From Methylobacter psychrophilus (GTDB taxonomy: Bacteria > Pseudomonadota > Gammaproteobacteria > Methylococcales > Methylomonadaceae): a stretch of 64,000 nucleotides of DNA. Below the pieces are notes generated by a model. The model was not told the DNA's origin. It made no database searches and saw nothing but the letters and a program-made list of their open reading frames with translations. Of this stretch, positions 26,679 through 35,877 are shown piece by piece (position 1 is the stretch's first letter; each line of letters opens with the position of its first letter). Made by a program: the position numbers and the translations under genes. The DNA lies in assembly GCF_025583945.1 (NCBI RefSeq), contig NZ_JAOEGU010000001.1, positions 186,001 through 250,000 of the forward strand. Direction: 5' to 3'.

Positions 26679-28541
26679 TTGCCCATGCCAATACCATCAT
26701 TACCCTTAACAGAAGAAGCTCTATTGCATTTCAATCAGGATGTGATGACTAAACCATCCGGGGAATGGTTAGCGGTTTTTATGGCGGGAAGTGCTTATTT
26801 AGCTGGCAAAGACTCCGGTGAATTTCAATTTGATCTGGCTGTGGCGATTTATTTATGGCGCCAGGAGAAAGACAATAGAAGTCGTTTCCGGGTAAGTAAG
26901 CGTCGAGGCGAGGAATGGATTAATGCGCTTGAAAGTGATATGACTTTGCACACCCCGTCGCTGGAATCGGGTGATCTGGAGGCAATTGAGGCTATCAGGC
27001 TAAGCCAACAGAATTTGTTAAGACGAACTTTGGAAGGAGCCAGGATAGTCTATAACAAAAAAGATGAAGATTTCGGCGATGTCAAGGCAGGTGTTGAGGG
27101 CACGATCGAGGCCTGGAAGGAAGTCGCCGGAGTCAAATCCGAAGATGCTCCACGGGGTACATCGTTAGTGAGGATTATCGGTGTTGAAAGTCTGGATACG
27201 TTACTTAACGATTTGATGGATGGCATTGAAGGCGAGCTCAAGAAGCAGGGGATTCGTATTTTGTACGATATTTTGGGTAAACAGCTCTGTGATGAACTAT
27301 CCAAATGTATACCTTATATAGGCACGATTAAGGAAGGGAAGGAGCTTTTGGTGCAGTCGCGTGAGCTCGCGAAAAGTGGCTGGCGCAGCTATAAAACCAA
27401 TGAGCATCAAAGGAACGTGCGATCTGGAACGCCGCAACAAGCTGTTGGTGCCTTGAAAGTGATGCTTGAGCGGGACGTTGCCGAGCTTGGTCTGAAAGTC
27501 GCCTCTAGTGCTGCTAATTTTGGAACCGGGTTGGCATCGACTATTGGCACAGGTTCCGATGCGGGTGCCTTAATATCTCGAGCTGTCACGGCTACCGTCA
27601 GTTTAATCAAAACAATCTATGACTTTGCGCGGGATTGGAACGAAATGGCCAAAGGCAATAAGTTATTGGCATCAGGCATTATGCCGGGTCATGAGCTATT
27701 AACAGCCTGTCCATTTTTGGGAGCGCAGGTAATAGAGCTTGCCAGTACCAGTGATCTTATCCGCTTTGCTTTCGCTGATAACGCTATTTATGCCATCTCA
27801 ACCGAGAAGGGTAAGCAATTTATAGAAACGTTGGCAGTGCCCGTTAGCAGTCTTAAGTTATATGCCCATGATGTTATTGGTAAATCGCGCTTTGTCATTA
27901 AGTATGGTTTGACAGAAAAGGAAATAAAACAGATTGATGCCGGTTATCCGGGCAGTCCCGGCGGTGTCAGTGCTTATGCTTACAGGGCAAAAAAAGATGC
28001 AGAGGCTGCCAGAATGAAAAAGTTTCAGGATTATGCTCATACGGTGGGACAACAGTCGATACAAAAACGTAATCAGGCTTTTGATATACTTCAGAGTCAC
28101 GCACGAGATGTTGGAAGGCAAGCCATCGAAGCAAAACAAGCGCGAGAAAAATTACTTAATAATATTGCAAAATTTAAAGCCTATGCCCGCGAAATCGGGC
28201 AAAATGCTACCCTGCAGAAGATTAAAAAAGCACGTCAGGAATCCCGTGATCGGCTGGCGGTTAATGTGCATGAGGCAATCGGGGTTTACAAGTCAGAAAC
28301 AACCGGTATGCGCGGCGTATTTACACGGCAAAGTTCTGAATCACTGACAGCGTTAAGATATTTGGATAGTTTGAGCCGTCAAGTACAAGGTGATGACAGC
28401 TTGATTATCAGCATTCAATGGCTGTTGGGTTATCGATTAACAGAATCTACTTTTGATGGCTTAAGCAAGCAACTGAAGAAAAAATCCAGATTTTCAGGGT
28501 TATTATTGCAAAGCTATACCAAGTGGCTGGCTAATAATTAG
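26679..28541 (+). CDS. Unknown 620-residue helical protein upstream of the T6SS
   Basis: Not a recognised family. The N-terminal 150 residues are mixed and charged. Residues about 245-325 contain glycine- and alanine-rich hydrophobic helices (LGLKVASSAANFGTGLASTIGTG; ALISRAVTATVSLIKTIYDFA) that could enter a membrane. Residues about 447-515 carry three related helical segments (FQDYAHTVGQQSIQKR, LQSHARDVGRQAIEAK, FKAYAREIGQNATLQK). No signal peptide. It lies directly upstream of a J-domain gene and the T6SS cluster, in the same direction. A secreted effector or an adaptor is possible; nothing in the sequence proves it. Confidence 0.7.
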   Translation: MPMPIPSLPLTEEALLHFNQDVMTKPSGEWLAVFMAGSAYLAGKDSGEFQFDLAVAIYLWRQEKDNRSRFRVSKRRGEEWINALESDMTLHTPSLESGDLEAIEAIRLSQQNLLRRTLEGARIVYNKKDEDFGDVKAGVEGTIEAWKEVAGVKSEDAPRGTSLVRIIGVESLDTLLNDLMDGIEGELKKQGIRILYDILGKQLCDELSKCIPYIGTIKEGKELLVQSRELAKSGWRSYKTNEHQRNVRSGTPQQAVGALKVMLERDVAELGLKVASSAANFGTGLASTIGTGSDAGALISRAVTATVSLIKTIYDFARDWNEMAKGNKLLASGIMPGHELLTACPFLGAQVIELASTSDLIRFAFADNAIYAISTEKGKQFIETLAVPVSSLKLYAHDVIGKSRFVIKYGLTEKEIKQIDAGYPGSPGGVSAYAYRAKKDAEAARMKKFQDYAHTVGQQSIQKRNQAFDILQSHARDVGRQAIEAKQAREKLLNNIAKFKAYAREIGQNATLQKIKKARQESRDRLAVNVHEAIGVYKSETTGMRGVFTRQSSESLTALRYLDSLSRQVQGDDSLIISIQWLLGYRLTESTFDGLSKQLKKKSRFSGLLLQSYTKWLANN

Positions 28542-28645
28542 CTTATAGTCTTTTAGAAAGTAAACGTCTGATTAACATCGCTCAATTTTTGGTAAAGTAA
28601 CCAAATAACTATCACCATCAAAGAACCATAGATTACTGATATTAA

Positions 28646-29179
28646 ATGAGTGCCATAAAAAAAGATTACTACCAGATATTAGGTATTATTGATTGTACAG
28701 ACTTAGCGATAATTAAAGCCGTCTATAAGGCTCTGATGATGATTTATCACCCTGACCGATATGCGGGTAATAAAGACGAAGCTGTAAGAAAATCAAAAGA
28801 AATTAATGAAGCCTATGGCGTATTGATAGACCCGGATAAACGTAAAAAATATGATGCCGGGCGAAACTGTCCGCCCTTGACAAGCGCTAATTCAAAATCC
28901 ACCAGTCATGCGCTTGAGATAGCCAGACAAGCCTGTACGGATCATTATGAAAATATACTTACCCAGACGCATCGCGACTATGAGTTGAAAATAAATGCAC
29001 TTAAGACAAGCATTAGTTTTAATGAAGCTACCGTTAAAAAGAAGGATGATGAGCTTTCCTGTAAAGAAGCTGATTTAGTGAAGGCCAGAAATCAGATAAA
29101 AAGTCTTAAAATATCGGCCCGTCATTATGCCGATGAGTTAACGGTTTTGTTAACAATCATAAAAGATGAGTTGCCTTAA
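28646..29179 (+). CDS. J-domain (DnaJ-like) co-chaperone
   Basis: A 177-residue protein. Residues 7-70 are a J-domain with HPD at 35-37 intact and DPDKRKKYD at the end, so it should stimulate an Hsp70 ATPase. The remaining 100 residues form a polar, probably coiled-coil segment without the zinc or client-binding domains of DnaJ. Such short type III proteins direct Hsp70 to a specific partner. Placed between the unknown 620-residue gene and tssB, it may help fold or hold a secreted protein; this is inference from position. Confidence 0.85.
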   Translation: MSAIKKDYYQILGIIDCTDLAIIKAVYKALMMIYHPDRYAGNKDEAVRKSKEINEAYGVLIDPDKRKKYDAGRNCPPLTSANSKSTSHALEIARQACTDHYENILTQTHRDYELKINALKTSISFNEATVKKKDDELSCKEADLVKARNQIKSLKISARHYADELTVLLTIIKDELP

Positions 29180-29737
29180 ATAGTTTTTTCCGGTCAAGCA
29201 ATAGCCTGATTTTTTACTATTTCTGCTACTTTATCTGCAAGTATTTACAAATTAAAGTCACTCAAAAAATAGCAATTCCCCGCTATTAGTTATCCATTTA
29301 CTGTTTAAAATCAACCAATCCGATTCCATATCAGCCAGCGAAAAAAGCATTTTCAGGTGCTTGGTTCTTTGTGTAACCGATGCTGATCTAGCCTGTTTAG
29401 GCGACCTTTGCAGACTTTATGAAACCCGTTACACCGAACAGGCAGTAAAAATGCTTTTTTTTCTGTACTTTAACCTTATAAAAAATCGGTAGTATGCATA
29501 GCATCTTTTAGAGCTCGTCGAGCATTGACAGGTTATATATGCTTTGAAAGCTGGTAACAGATGTTTGGGATTATATTTAAGGGGAATTAATTGACCTGTT
29601 AAATAAATTTGACGGATGTTTTGGATCATACTGATGAGAATGGTTAGAGTCTGATGATCCATAATTATTATACGAATTTTCTATCGAAATTTTTATATTG
29701 TTTTTAAAGGGTTCAATTGCACATGCTATTTACATTA

Positions 29738-29754
29738 TCTGCATTATATGCAGA
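29738..29754. promoter_or_regulatory. Short palindrome upstream of tssB
   Basis: TCTGCAT-TAT-ATGCAGA, perfect 7-bp arms, ending 18 nt before the -35 candidate of the T6SS promoter. Its size and place suit a dimeric regulator site. Confidence 0.35.
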
Positions 29755-29772
29755 ATTATTTTAATTTGTATA

Positions 29773-29800
29773 TTGCATAAATAGTACCTTTCGTTATAAT
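29773..29800 (+). promoter_or_regulatory. Possible sigma-70 promoter of the T6SS operon
   Basis: TTGCAT (29773-29778), 16 nt, then perfect TATAAT (29795-29800). It would give a leader of about 47 nt before the tssB ATG at 29855, which has a GGCGGAG ribosome site. Confidence 0.45.
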
Positions 29801-29854
29801 CCTGCTACGTACTTCATCAACAACTTAGAGTCTTTATTTTAGGCGGAGAAAAAA

Positions 29855-30385
29855 ATGGCAATACAAGACGAAATTCCAAAATCAAGATTAACCTTGCGCT
29901 ATAAGACCGAAGTTAATGGTCAGCCTGAAGACATCACCTTGCCTATGCGATTATTGGTTACTGGTGACTTTTCCCAGGGATCTTCGAGCGATCGCAAGCT
30001 TGATCTGGATGAAAGGCGAGTGCGCAATATGGATGGAACCAATACCGATTCAGTGATGAAAGACATGGGTATGAGCCTTAACTTTACCGTCGAAAACAAG
30101 ATTGACGGTGATCGTGAAGAAGACCTGCAAATATCACTGCCCATCAATTCGATGAAGTCATTTTCTCCTGACGAAGTGGCCCAACATGTGCCTAAGCTAA
30201 AAGGCTTGCTCGCTTTAAAGCAGTTGATTGGCGAGATGCAATCTAACGTGGATAACCGCAAGGAATTGCGTAAATTGATGGATGAGCTGATGAGCAATCC
30301 TGAAAATGTGGAAAAAGTGTTGGCTGATTTGAAGGGCTTTGAAAGCTTGAAACTACCAAGCACTAACGAAACTACCATCAACTAG
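29855..30385 (+). CDS. tssB: T6SS contractile sheath small subunit TssB/VipA
   Basis: A 176-residue protein with the TssB pattern: SRLTLRYKTEVNG, LPMRLLVTGDFSQG, then the MKDMGMSLNFTVENKI region and the ELRKLMDELMSNPENVEKVL tail. It assembles with TssC into the contractile sheath around the inner tube, in the cytoplasm. Length is normal. It is the first gene of the long cluster, 18 nt before tssC. Within this divergent system TssB and TssC are the best conserved parts. Confidence 0.92.
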   Translation: MAIQDEIPKSRLTLRYKTEVNGQPEDITLPMRLLVTGDFSQGSSSDRKLDLDERRVRNMDGTNTDSVMKDMGMSLNFTVENKIDGDREEDLQISLPINSMKSFSPDEVAQHVPKLKGLLALKQLIGEMQSNVDNRKELRKLMDELMSNPENVEKVLADLKGFESLKLPSTNETTIN

Positions 30386-30403
30386 AATATTAGGAATACT
30401 ATT

Positions 30404-31930
30404 ATGTCTGATGACACTGCTCCTGCAACTACTGTTACTACCGTTACTCCTGAAACTGGCGAGGCGCTGGATTTAAAGCGTTTCTTGTCAAGTATGAGGC
30501 TCAATCCTGATATTTCTGCGCCAGTCCCGATGATTTCCAATAACCTGGAAACCGTTGTTGAAGATATTCGCGACGAAGACCGGTTTATTTCAGGAATGGT
30601 TGCTGTTTTGATGAATACTGATTCTTCTGCAGGTAAATTTGACAAGGGCGCTGTACAAAGCCTGATTGCCAAAATTGATGATTTAGTCAATGCTCAGTTG
30701 AATGAAATTATCCACAATGAAAAATTTAAAGGTATGGAAGCCGATTGGCGCGCCTTAAATGATTTGATTCGTACCACTAATTTTAAAGCTGACGTAATGA
30801 TCGATATCATTGATGTTAGTAAAGACGAGTTGTACGATGATTTTGACAGCAATGCGGTTGATATTACCGGTAGCGCACTGTTTAAGAAAATTTATTTGGC
30901 CGAGTATGACCAATACGGCGGTAAACCTTATGGCAGCATCGTGGGTTTATACGAAATTGAACATACTCCGCGTGATGAATTCTGGCTGAAAATCATGGGT
31001 AAAATAGCCGCTGCCAGTCATGCGCCTTTTATTGGTGCGGTTTCTCCTCAATTCTTTGGTTGCCAAACCATTGAAGAATTGTCTGCGATCAAGGATCTGG
31101 AAGGCATGATGAACCATCCGCGTTATGGTTCATGGAATGCTCTCAGAGAATCGGAAGCGGCGGCCTATATCGGCTTGACTTTACCCAGATACATTCTGCG
31201 TCAGCCATATGACCCTGATACCAATCCCTGCGGTAAAGGTGATTTTACCTTCAAAGAAGAAGTGCGTGGCGACAACAATGCTGATTACCTTTGGGGTAGC
31301 GCTACAATTTTGTTCGCACAAAACATGATTCGCTCCTTTACTACTTCAGGATGGTGTCAATATCTTCGCGGACCTAAAGGCGGTGGCCTGGTTTCCGGAC
31401 TGCCGGTGCATATGTTCAATATGCGTGGTGAAGATGAAATGAAACTTCCGGTAGAAATGGTTATTCCTGATTACCGCGAACTTGAATTTGCTAATGCCGG
31501 CTTTATGCCGCTAATTTATCGCAAAGGTACTGCCGATGCGTGTTTCTTTAGCTGCCAGGCCTTAAAAAAATCCAAGAAGTTCAAAGATCCAAAGGATTCT
31601 GAAAACTCCCAGTTGGTAACCAATCTTTCCTATACCTTATCCATTACCCGTATTGCTCATTACGTTAAATGTATTATGCGCGACAATATTGGTAGCAGCG
31701 CCGATGCTCCTTATATACAAGACACTCTCAATAACTGGATGTTTCAATATGTAACTACTGTAGTCAATCCTGATGATCTGACCTTGCGTTACTATCCGTT
31801 TAAGGCGGCTAATGTAGAAGTTGCCGAGCGTCCCGGGATGTTGGGCTGGTATGACTGTAAAATTGCTGTGCTGCCACATATCCAATTCGAAGGCATGGAT
31901 GTCGAATTACGTCTGGATGCACGTTTGTAA
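30404..31930 (+). CDS. tssC: T6SS contractile sheath large subunit TssC/VipB
   Basis: A 508-residue protein, typical TssC length. Diagnostic parts: FKGMEADWRALNDLIRTTNFKADV, EYDQYGGKPYGSIVGLYEI, SEAAAYIGLTLPRYILRQPYDP, YLWGSATILFAQNMIRSFTTSGWCQYLRGPKGGG and the C-terminal LRLDARL. It forms the outer sheath with TssB, and its contraction drives the tube out; ClpV recycles it. The first 60 residues are low in similarity, as usual. Confidence 0.94.
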   Translation: MSDDTAPATTVTTVTPETGEALDLKRFLSSMRLNPDISAPVPMISNNLETVVEDIRDEDRFISGMVAVLMNTDSSAGKFDKGAVQSLIAKIDDLVNAQLNEIIHNEKFKGMEADWRALNDLIRTTNFKADVMIDIIDVSKDELYDDFDSNAVDITGSALFKKIYLAEYDQYGGKPYGSIVGLYEIEHTPRDEFWLKIMGKIAAASHAPFIGAVSPQFFGCQTIEELSAIKDLEGMMNHPRYGSWNALRESEAAAYIGLTLPRYILRQPYDPDTNPCGKGDFTFKEEVRGDNNADYLWGSATILFAQNMIRSFTTSGWCQYLRGPKGGGLVSGLPVHMFNMRGEDEMKLPVEMVIPDYRELEFANAGFMPLIYRKGTADACFFSCQALKKSKKFKDPKDSENSQLVTNLSYTLSITRIAHYVKCIMRDNIGSSADAPYIQDTLNNWMFQYVTTVVNPDDLTLRYYPFKAANVEVAERPGMLGWYDCKIAVLPHIQFEGMDVELRLDARL

Positions 31931-31974
31931 CGTTGTAATCTTAAACATAACCATTTAATTAAGAGAGAAATATC

Positions 31975-32571
31975 ATGGCATCGTCACATTATAGTTGCAG
32001 TGTAAGACAGGGCTTTAACTTTGAAAAAGACCAGCAATTGTTGGTCGGCCATTTGGTCAGTATGACAGTCGGCGGTACTGCATTAGCAGCCGATGAAAGT
32101 TTGACCATACCAACAGCCGCTTTTTCATCAGGAGACGCGGTAACAACTTCGACTGCCGTAGTCGGAGTGATTTCAGATATCTCTTGGACAGGCGGATATG
32201 CAGACCCGTTGTACTTTAATGTTCAGGTCAGTAATGAAAATCAAAAAACATTGAGCGTTAAGACCCATACCAGTTTGCTGGATACTACCGTAGTATTTCA
32301 GTTCAATATCTATGCTTTTGATCAAGAAGCCAAGGTGTACTATCTGGCCTTTCACTCCAATGCTACCGATATGAACGGATTGATATATAAAGAGGGCGGT
32401 GATCTGTCTCTTGCGATTAATCCGGATTTTAGCCATGAAGTTAAGTCGCCGATGAATTTTGAAATGTCTATCGGCATTATGCCTCAGGCTACAGCACAGG
32501 TTCTTAATTTTGCGGTTTCGAATACTGACAAATTTGTTAAAACTTGGGGTGTCACGGTAGCGGGTAGTTAA
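31975..32571 (+). CDS. Candidate tail-tube protein in the Hcp position (divergent)
   Basis: A 198-residue, beta-rich protein without signal peptide, directly after tssC where hcp normally stands. It has no recognisable Hcp motif and is about 30 residues longer than standard Hcp. Features include paired strands (TLSVKTHTSLLDTTVVFQFNIYAFDQ, KVYYLAFHSNATDMNGLIY) and a C-terminal SIGIMPQATAQVLNFAVSN. No other gene in the cluster is a plausible tube subunit, so an Hcp analogue is the best explanation, by context. A structural prediction would decide it. Confidence 0.5.
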   Translation: MASSHYSCSVRQGFNFEKDQQLLVGHLVSMTVGGTALAADESLTIPTAAFSSGDAVTTSTAVVGVISDISWTGGYADPLYFNVQVSNENQKTLSVKTHTSLLDTTVVFQFNIYAFDQEAKVYYLAFHSNATDMNGLIYKEGGDLSLAINPDFSHEVKSPMNFEMSIGIMPQATAQVLNFAVSNTDKFVKTWGVTVAGS

Positions 32572-32619
32572 GCTACCTTGTTTATAAATACTATCAGCTT
32601 CGTGACTATTAATTAAGTT

Positions 32620-33873
32620 ATGTTTAACCGCCTATCACGAGTTTTTTGGACGATGGGTCAGGCGTTACTGCCTGGGCATTTACGTGCCTTGGAAGAATCC
32701 ATGCTGGCTGAAAGCGCGTCGCGCTTCAGTCTGCAGGAGGCTCCAGGTTATGGGCTTTACAAGCTGCGTTGGAACGAAAACTTGCTGGCCGAAGGCGTAT
32801 TGGCTTTGGAAGCCATGACGCTGGTACTCTCTTCGGGTTTGCTGTTGGATTTGAAGGGAAATGCGCAGGCAACCTCATTAAATCTTAATATCTCCGGCAC
32901 TACTTTATTGCCGGTTTATTTGCATGTGCGTTGTCTTCCTGAAAATATAAACGAGCGAGGCGCAGATCGACAGACTGTTAAGCGCGATAATGTCAGCTGT
33001 TGGCTTTGGTCGCTTGAGCTTTCCACTGAACAAGAAAACCCCGATACCCTGGAAAGTTTTCGTTTGGCTGAGTTTGAAAAGCAACCTGATGGCCCTTGGC
33101 GACTTTCGTCGCGTTACATTCCACCGCTATTGTGCATAGGTCCTTCAGTGCCCTTTCTGAAAGATGAATTGACGGTGCTTAGTCATAAACTTGAGTCTTA
33201 TCATTATCAGTTGACTCAGGAGATTGCGGCCATTTATCTGTCTGGTGCCGATCTTGTTAATGCCAGACAATGCCTGAAAAGCGTTGTAAAAATGCAGCGC
33301 TTTCTTGGCAACCTGTTTATCCAGATTTCCCCGCATCCTTATACAGTATACGAGGAATTGAAACATTTTTATGTTGAGTTGTGCTTCTATCATAATAACA
33401 GTCCGCAATTTGCAACGGCACCTTATCGCCATGAGCAACTTGTTGATGTCTTCCGAGAAACCCTTGAACCTTTGAATGATCAATTACAGTTGAGCCAGAT
33501 GCGCTCACCTTATTTGCCATTTACGGTGTCTGGCGGCATCGTGCGGGCACGTCTTCCCGAGTCGATTCGTGAAGCAAAAGAAATTTATCTTCTGGTGCAA
33601 AAAGGCGCAGTCACTAAAGCTGTCAGTCTTGATAACGTCAAGATTGCTGCTGTTAGCCGCATTCCCGTCGTACATAAGTTTTATCTTCAAGGGATTTCTT
33701 TTAAATGTATAGATCGTCCGCCATTCCAACATTCTTTTGGCCCCGAGGTAGATATTTACCAATTAAGTGTAGGCGAAGAATGGGATCGCGCGCTTGACGA
33801 ATTGGAGCTTGGTTTTTACGCTGAGTCAAAGTTTACCGAAGAAAAATTTTTCCTGTATTGGCGATCAGTCTGA
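32620..33873 (+). CDS. tssK: T6SS baseplate protein TssK
   Basis: A 417-residue protein with the TssK layout: VFWTMGQALLPGHLRALEE at the start (W..G..L.P.H), the LRWNENLLAEGVLALEAMTLVLSSG shell region, YLHVRCLP, then IPPLLCIGPS, helical middle, and the C-terminal receptor-like domain FQHSFGPEVDIYQLSVGEEWDRAL. TssK joins baseplate wedges to the TssJLM membrane complex. The sequence is divergent but full length. Stop and tssE start overlap (TGATG). Confidence 0.8.
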   Translation: MFNRLSRVFWTMGQALLPGHLRALEESMLAESASRFSLQEAPGYGLYKLRWNENLLAEGVLALEAMTLVLSSGLLLDLKGNAQATSLNLNISGTTLLPVYLHVRCLPENINERGADRQTVKRDNVSCWLWSLELSTEQENPDTLESFRLAEFEKQPDGPWRLSSRYIPPLLCIGPSVPFLKDELTVLSHKLESYHYQLTQEIAAIYLSGADLVNARQCLKSVVKMQRFLGNLFIQISPHPYTVYEELKHFYVELCFYHNNSPQFATAPYRHEQLVDVFRETLEPLNDQLQLSQMRSPYLPFTVSGGIVRARLPESIREAKEIYLLVQKGAVTKAVSLDNVKIAAVSRIPVVHKFYLQGISFKCIDRPPFQHSFGPEVDIYQLSVGEEWDRALDELELGFYAESKFTEEKFFLYWRSV

Positions 33874-34241
33874 TGGCTTTGCTACGTAAATTGGCTGGCT
33901 GCAAGAGCAACGCCGAAGACCTTGAAATAAAAAGTATCATCGATAATCTGAATAATGTGCTTGGTACCAAACGGGATTATGGCTTTTTTTTGCAAAATTT
34001 TGGATTGTCTGACTACCGATATTTGGGGAACAGTGATTATATCGAAAAGGCGTTAGTTACTGAAATTACCGAAAATATCAAACTTTTTGAACCGAGGATA
34101 GTATTAAACAAGATTGTGCCTATTAAAGGTGACAGTCTTTTTCATCTAGCTTTCAGCATAGATTTTGTCGTGCGTAACAAGGCCCATACCATCAAGTTAT
34201 TTTTGAATCCGGTGCTTGATCGTTACCAGGTTGAGTTATGA
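33873..34241 (+). CDS. tssE: T6SS baseplate wedge TssE (gp25-like)
   Basis: A 122-residue protein with the gp25-like pattern: SIIDNLNNVLGTKRDYGFFLQNFGLSDY, then the helix IEKALVTEITENIKLFEPRIVLNKI with the conserved FEPR. It forms the sheath-initiating wedge of the baseplate. The ATG at 33873 overlaps the tssK stop; an in-frame TTG upstream is less likely. Ends in a 4-base overlap with the VgrG-like gene (ATGA). Confidence 0.88.
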   Translation: MALLRKLAGCKSNAEDLEIKSIIDNLNNVLGTKRDYGFFLQNFGLSDYRYLGNSDYIEKALVTEITENIKLFEPRIVLNKIVPIKGDSLFHLAFSIDFVVRNKAHTIKLFLNPVLDRYQVEL

Positions 34242-35875
34242 GCGATTTTATCGGGGATTTAACTATCACGCTGGTGCTGACTATTGCCGGTACCGCTCAC
34301 ACTATTCCTGCCGGTAACGTCAAGTTTGTGGATCTTGCTCTTACCCCTTACGGCTTTAACGGTAAAGTAAGTTTTGTAGTGTCTTGTGAAGAGTCGGCCG
34401 ACGCATTGTTTACTCCGATGACCACGCTAAACGATTTAATCGAGGTGTCGTTACAGGTGCAGTCTTATACCACTGATACTGACGCTGTGATCAGTCCGTT
34501 AATACTAAGTGGCTTGGTAACTACCCGGAGTTTTTCGGAACAGACGCTGACCAATATTTTAAAAACCCAGACTTTTATGTTACATCGGCATTATCATCTG
34601 GAGTTTGCTGATCCGGCGCAGGTGTTATGGAAACAACATTATCCTTGTGACCTGCTGACCGATACCACCCTGACGGCTTTAATTACTGCCCATAAGAATG
34701 AAAAAATAAATTTACTGTACGATTGGCCGGATGTTCTGAATAAAACCTATCCGGTACTTACCCTGTCATTGGGAGCGCCCGGTAATCCGGCAAGTTTTTA
34801 CGATTACCTGATATGGCTGGTGGACACTAATAATGGTGTGTTCAGCTATGATATTGCCAATAATCAATACTCTCTCAGTGCCGTAAAAAGTCAGATTGGT
34901 ACCGTTCAGTCACTAGATCCTTTGGAAGTTTTTGAATATAGCGTTAATTTCCCGGAAATCCATCGGCACCAGCCCAATGTTCTGAATGCTTACTCGGAAA
35001 GTCCGTTAAATACGGCGATCACTAACGCTGCGGTGGCCAGTCCGATTCGCCGTGATTACATTCAACGTTATCCTATTGCAGCCGACATGACGGCGAGGGT
35101 CACGCTGGAAACAGCAAGATTAAAACAGTATTTGCACGAAGTTTTGGTGAGCTACAACAACTTTCAAATGCAGGTTACCCCGCCGGGGATGCTGGTCGAT
35201 TTTAAGGCTTCCTCTGCCTGGAACGCGTCATTATTTGTTTATGCCAACACTTATCAGGTACGGCAATGGCGCTTGGTTGCCCGTGCTGTAAAGCAGGAAT
35301 TAACCCTTGATCTTAATAATTCTTACAGTCGCTATGAGATGGAACATAGCCTGATTTTGGACAATAAGACTGAACTGAATGTGGCTTTGCCAGCTTATCT
35401 GCTTCCTGTTTATCCTTTTTTCGTGGAAGGCAAGATCGTCAGCGAACAAGGTGAAGATACCGATGCGAGTTATCAGTTTTATACAGACAGTGATACCTCA
35501 GTCAACTACTACCAGATCAGTATTCCTTTGTGGGCAAAAAAAAATGTACGTGCGGCGTATCAGTCAAATATGGATACCGGCCAGTTCTATTTTCCACCGT
35601 ATAAAAATGCCCGGGTATTGGTTGGATTGGGCTTTGATAACGCATTTATTGCTAATTTTCTTGATTGGGGTAGCGGTACTGCACTCCCTATGGATTCCCA
35701 GGGAAACCAGTTGGTCATGGGGAAATCAACAACCAGTCAGAATATTATCAAGCATACTTATGTCGATAGTAAGCCTGAATTACAAATTCAGCGTACTGAC
35801 GATAAAGATACCGAGCTATTACAGTTCTCTACCGGCTATATTATCTTACAAACCCAGCTAGAAGAGGGCAGCTAA
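34238..35875 (+). CDS. VgrG-like spike hub (gp27-like and OB-fold parts, no needle)
   Basis: A 545-residue protein. The first 380 residues resemble the gp27-like hub of VgrG: LSGLVTTRSFSEQTLTNILKTQTFMLHRHYHLEF and a middle with two hub-type barrels. Residues about 390-490 are gp5 OB-fold-like (VRAAYQSNMDTGQFYFPPYKNARVLVGLGFDNAFIANFLDWGS). It ends shortly after, without the long beta-helix of ordinary VgrG; that part is encoded by the next gene, starting 2 nt later. It should sit at the tube tip and carry the needle. The fold call rests on patterns and gene order. Confidence 0.7.
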   Translation: MSDFIGDLTITLVLTIAGTAHTIPAGNVKFVDLALTPYGFNGKVSFVVSCEESADALFTPMTTLNDLIEVSLQVQSYTTDTDAVISPLILSGLVTTRSFSEQTLTNILKTQTFMLHRHYHLEFADPAQVLWKQHYPCDLLTDTTLTALITAHKNEKINLLYDWPDVLNKTYPVLTLSLGAPGNPASFYDYLIWLVDTNNGVFSYDIANNQYSLSAVKSQIGTVQSLDPLEVFEYSVNFPEIHRHQPNVLNAYSESPLNTAITNAAVASPIRRDYIQRYPIAADMTARVTLETARLKQYLHEVLVSYNNFQMQVTPPGMLVDFKASSAWNASLFVYANTYQVRQWRLVARAVKQELTLDLNNSYSRYEMEHSLILDNKTELNVALPAYLLPVYPFFVEGKIVSEQGEDTDASYQFYTDSDTSVNYYQISIPLWAKKNVRAAYQSNMDTGQFYFPPYKNARVLVGLGFDNAFIANFLDWGSGTALPMDSQGNQLVMGKSTTSQNIIKHTYVDSKPELQIQRTDDKDTELLQFSTGYIILQTQLEEGS

Positions 35876-35877
35876 AG

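Larger units (their letters stand above)
29180..29854. other. 675-bp intergenic region before the T6SS operon
   Basis: AT-rich and without a convincing gene. It holds an inverted repeat TGGATCAT/ATGATCCA at 29622-29661 (24-nt spacer), a second TCTGCAT/ATGCAGA at 29738-29754 (3-nt spacer), and a promoter-like sequence at 29773-29800. The short open frames here look accidental. No sigma-54 box was found. Confidence 0.5.

Noticed and set aside
28544-28583. Possible third copy of the 100-bp repeat
   Set aside because: Only the first 15 bases match well; the rest needs a gap and the palindromic centre is missing.
29429-29662. 77-codon minus-strand frame before tssB
   Set aside because: Low-quality sequence with no ribosome site, in the regulatory region of the T6SS operon.
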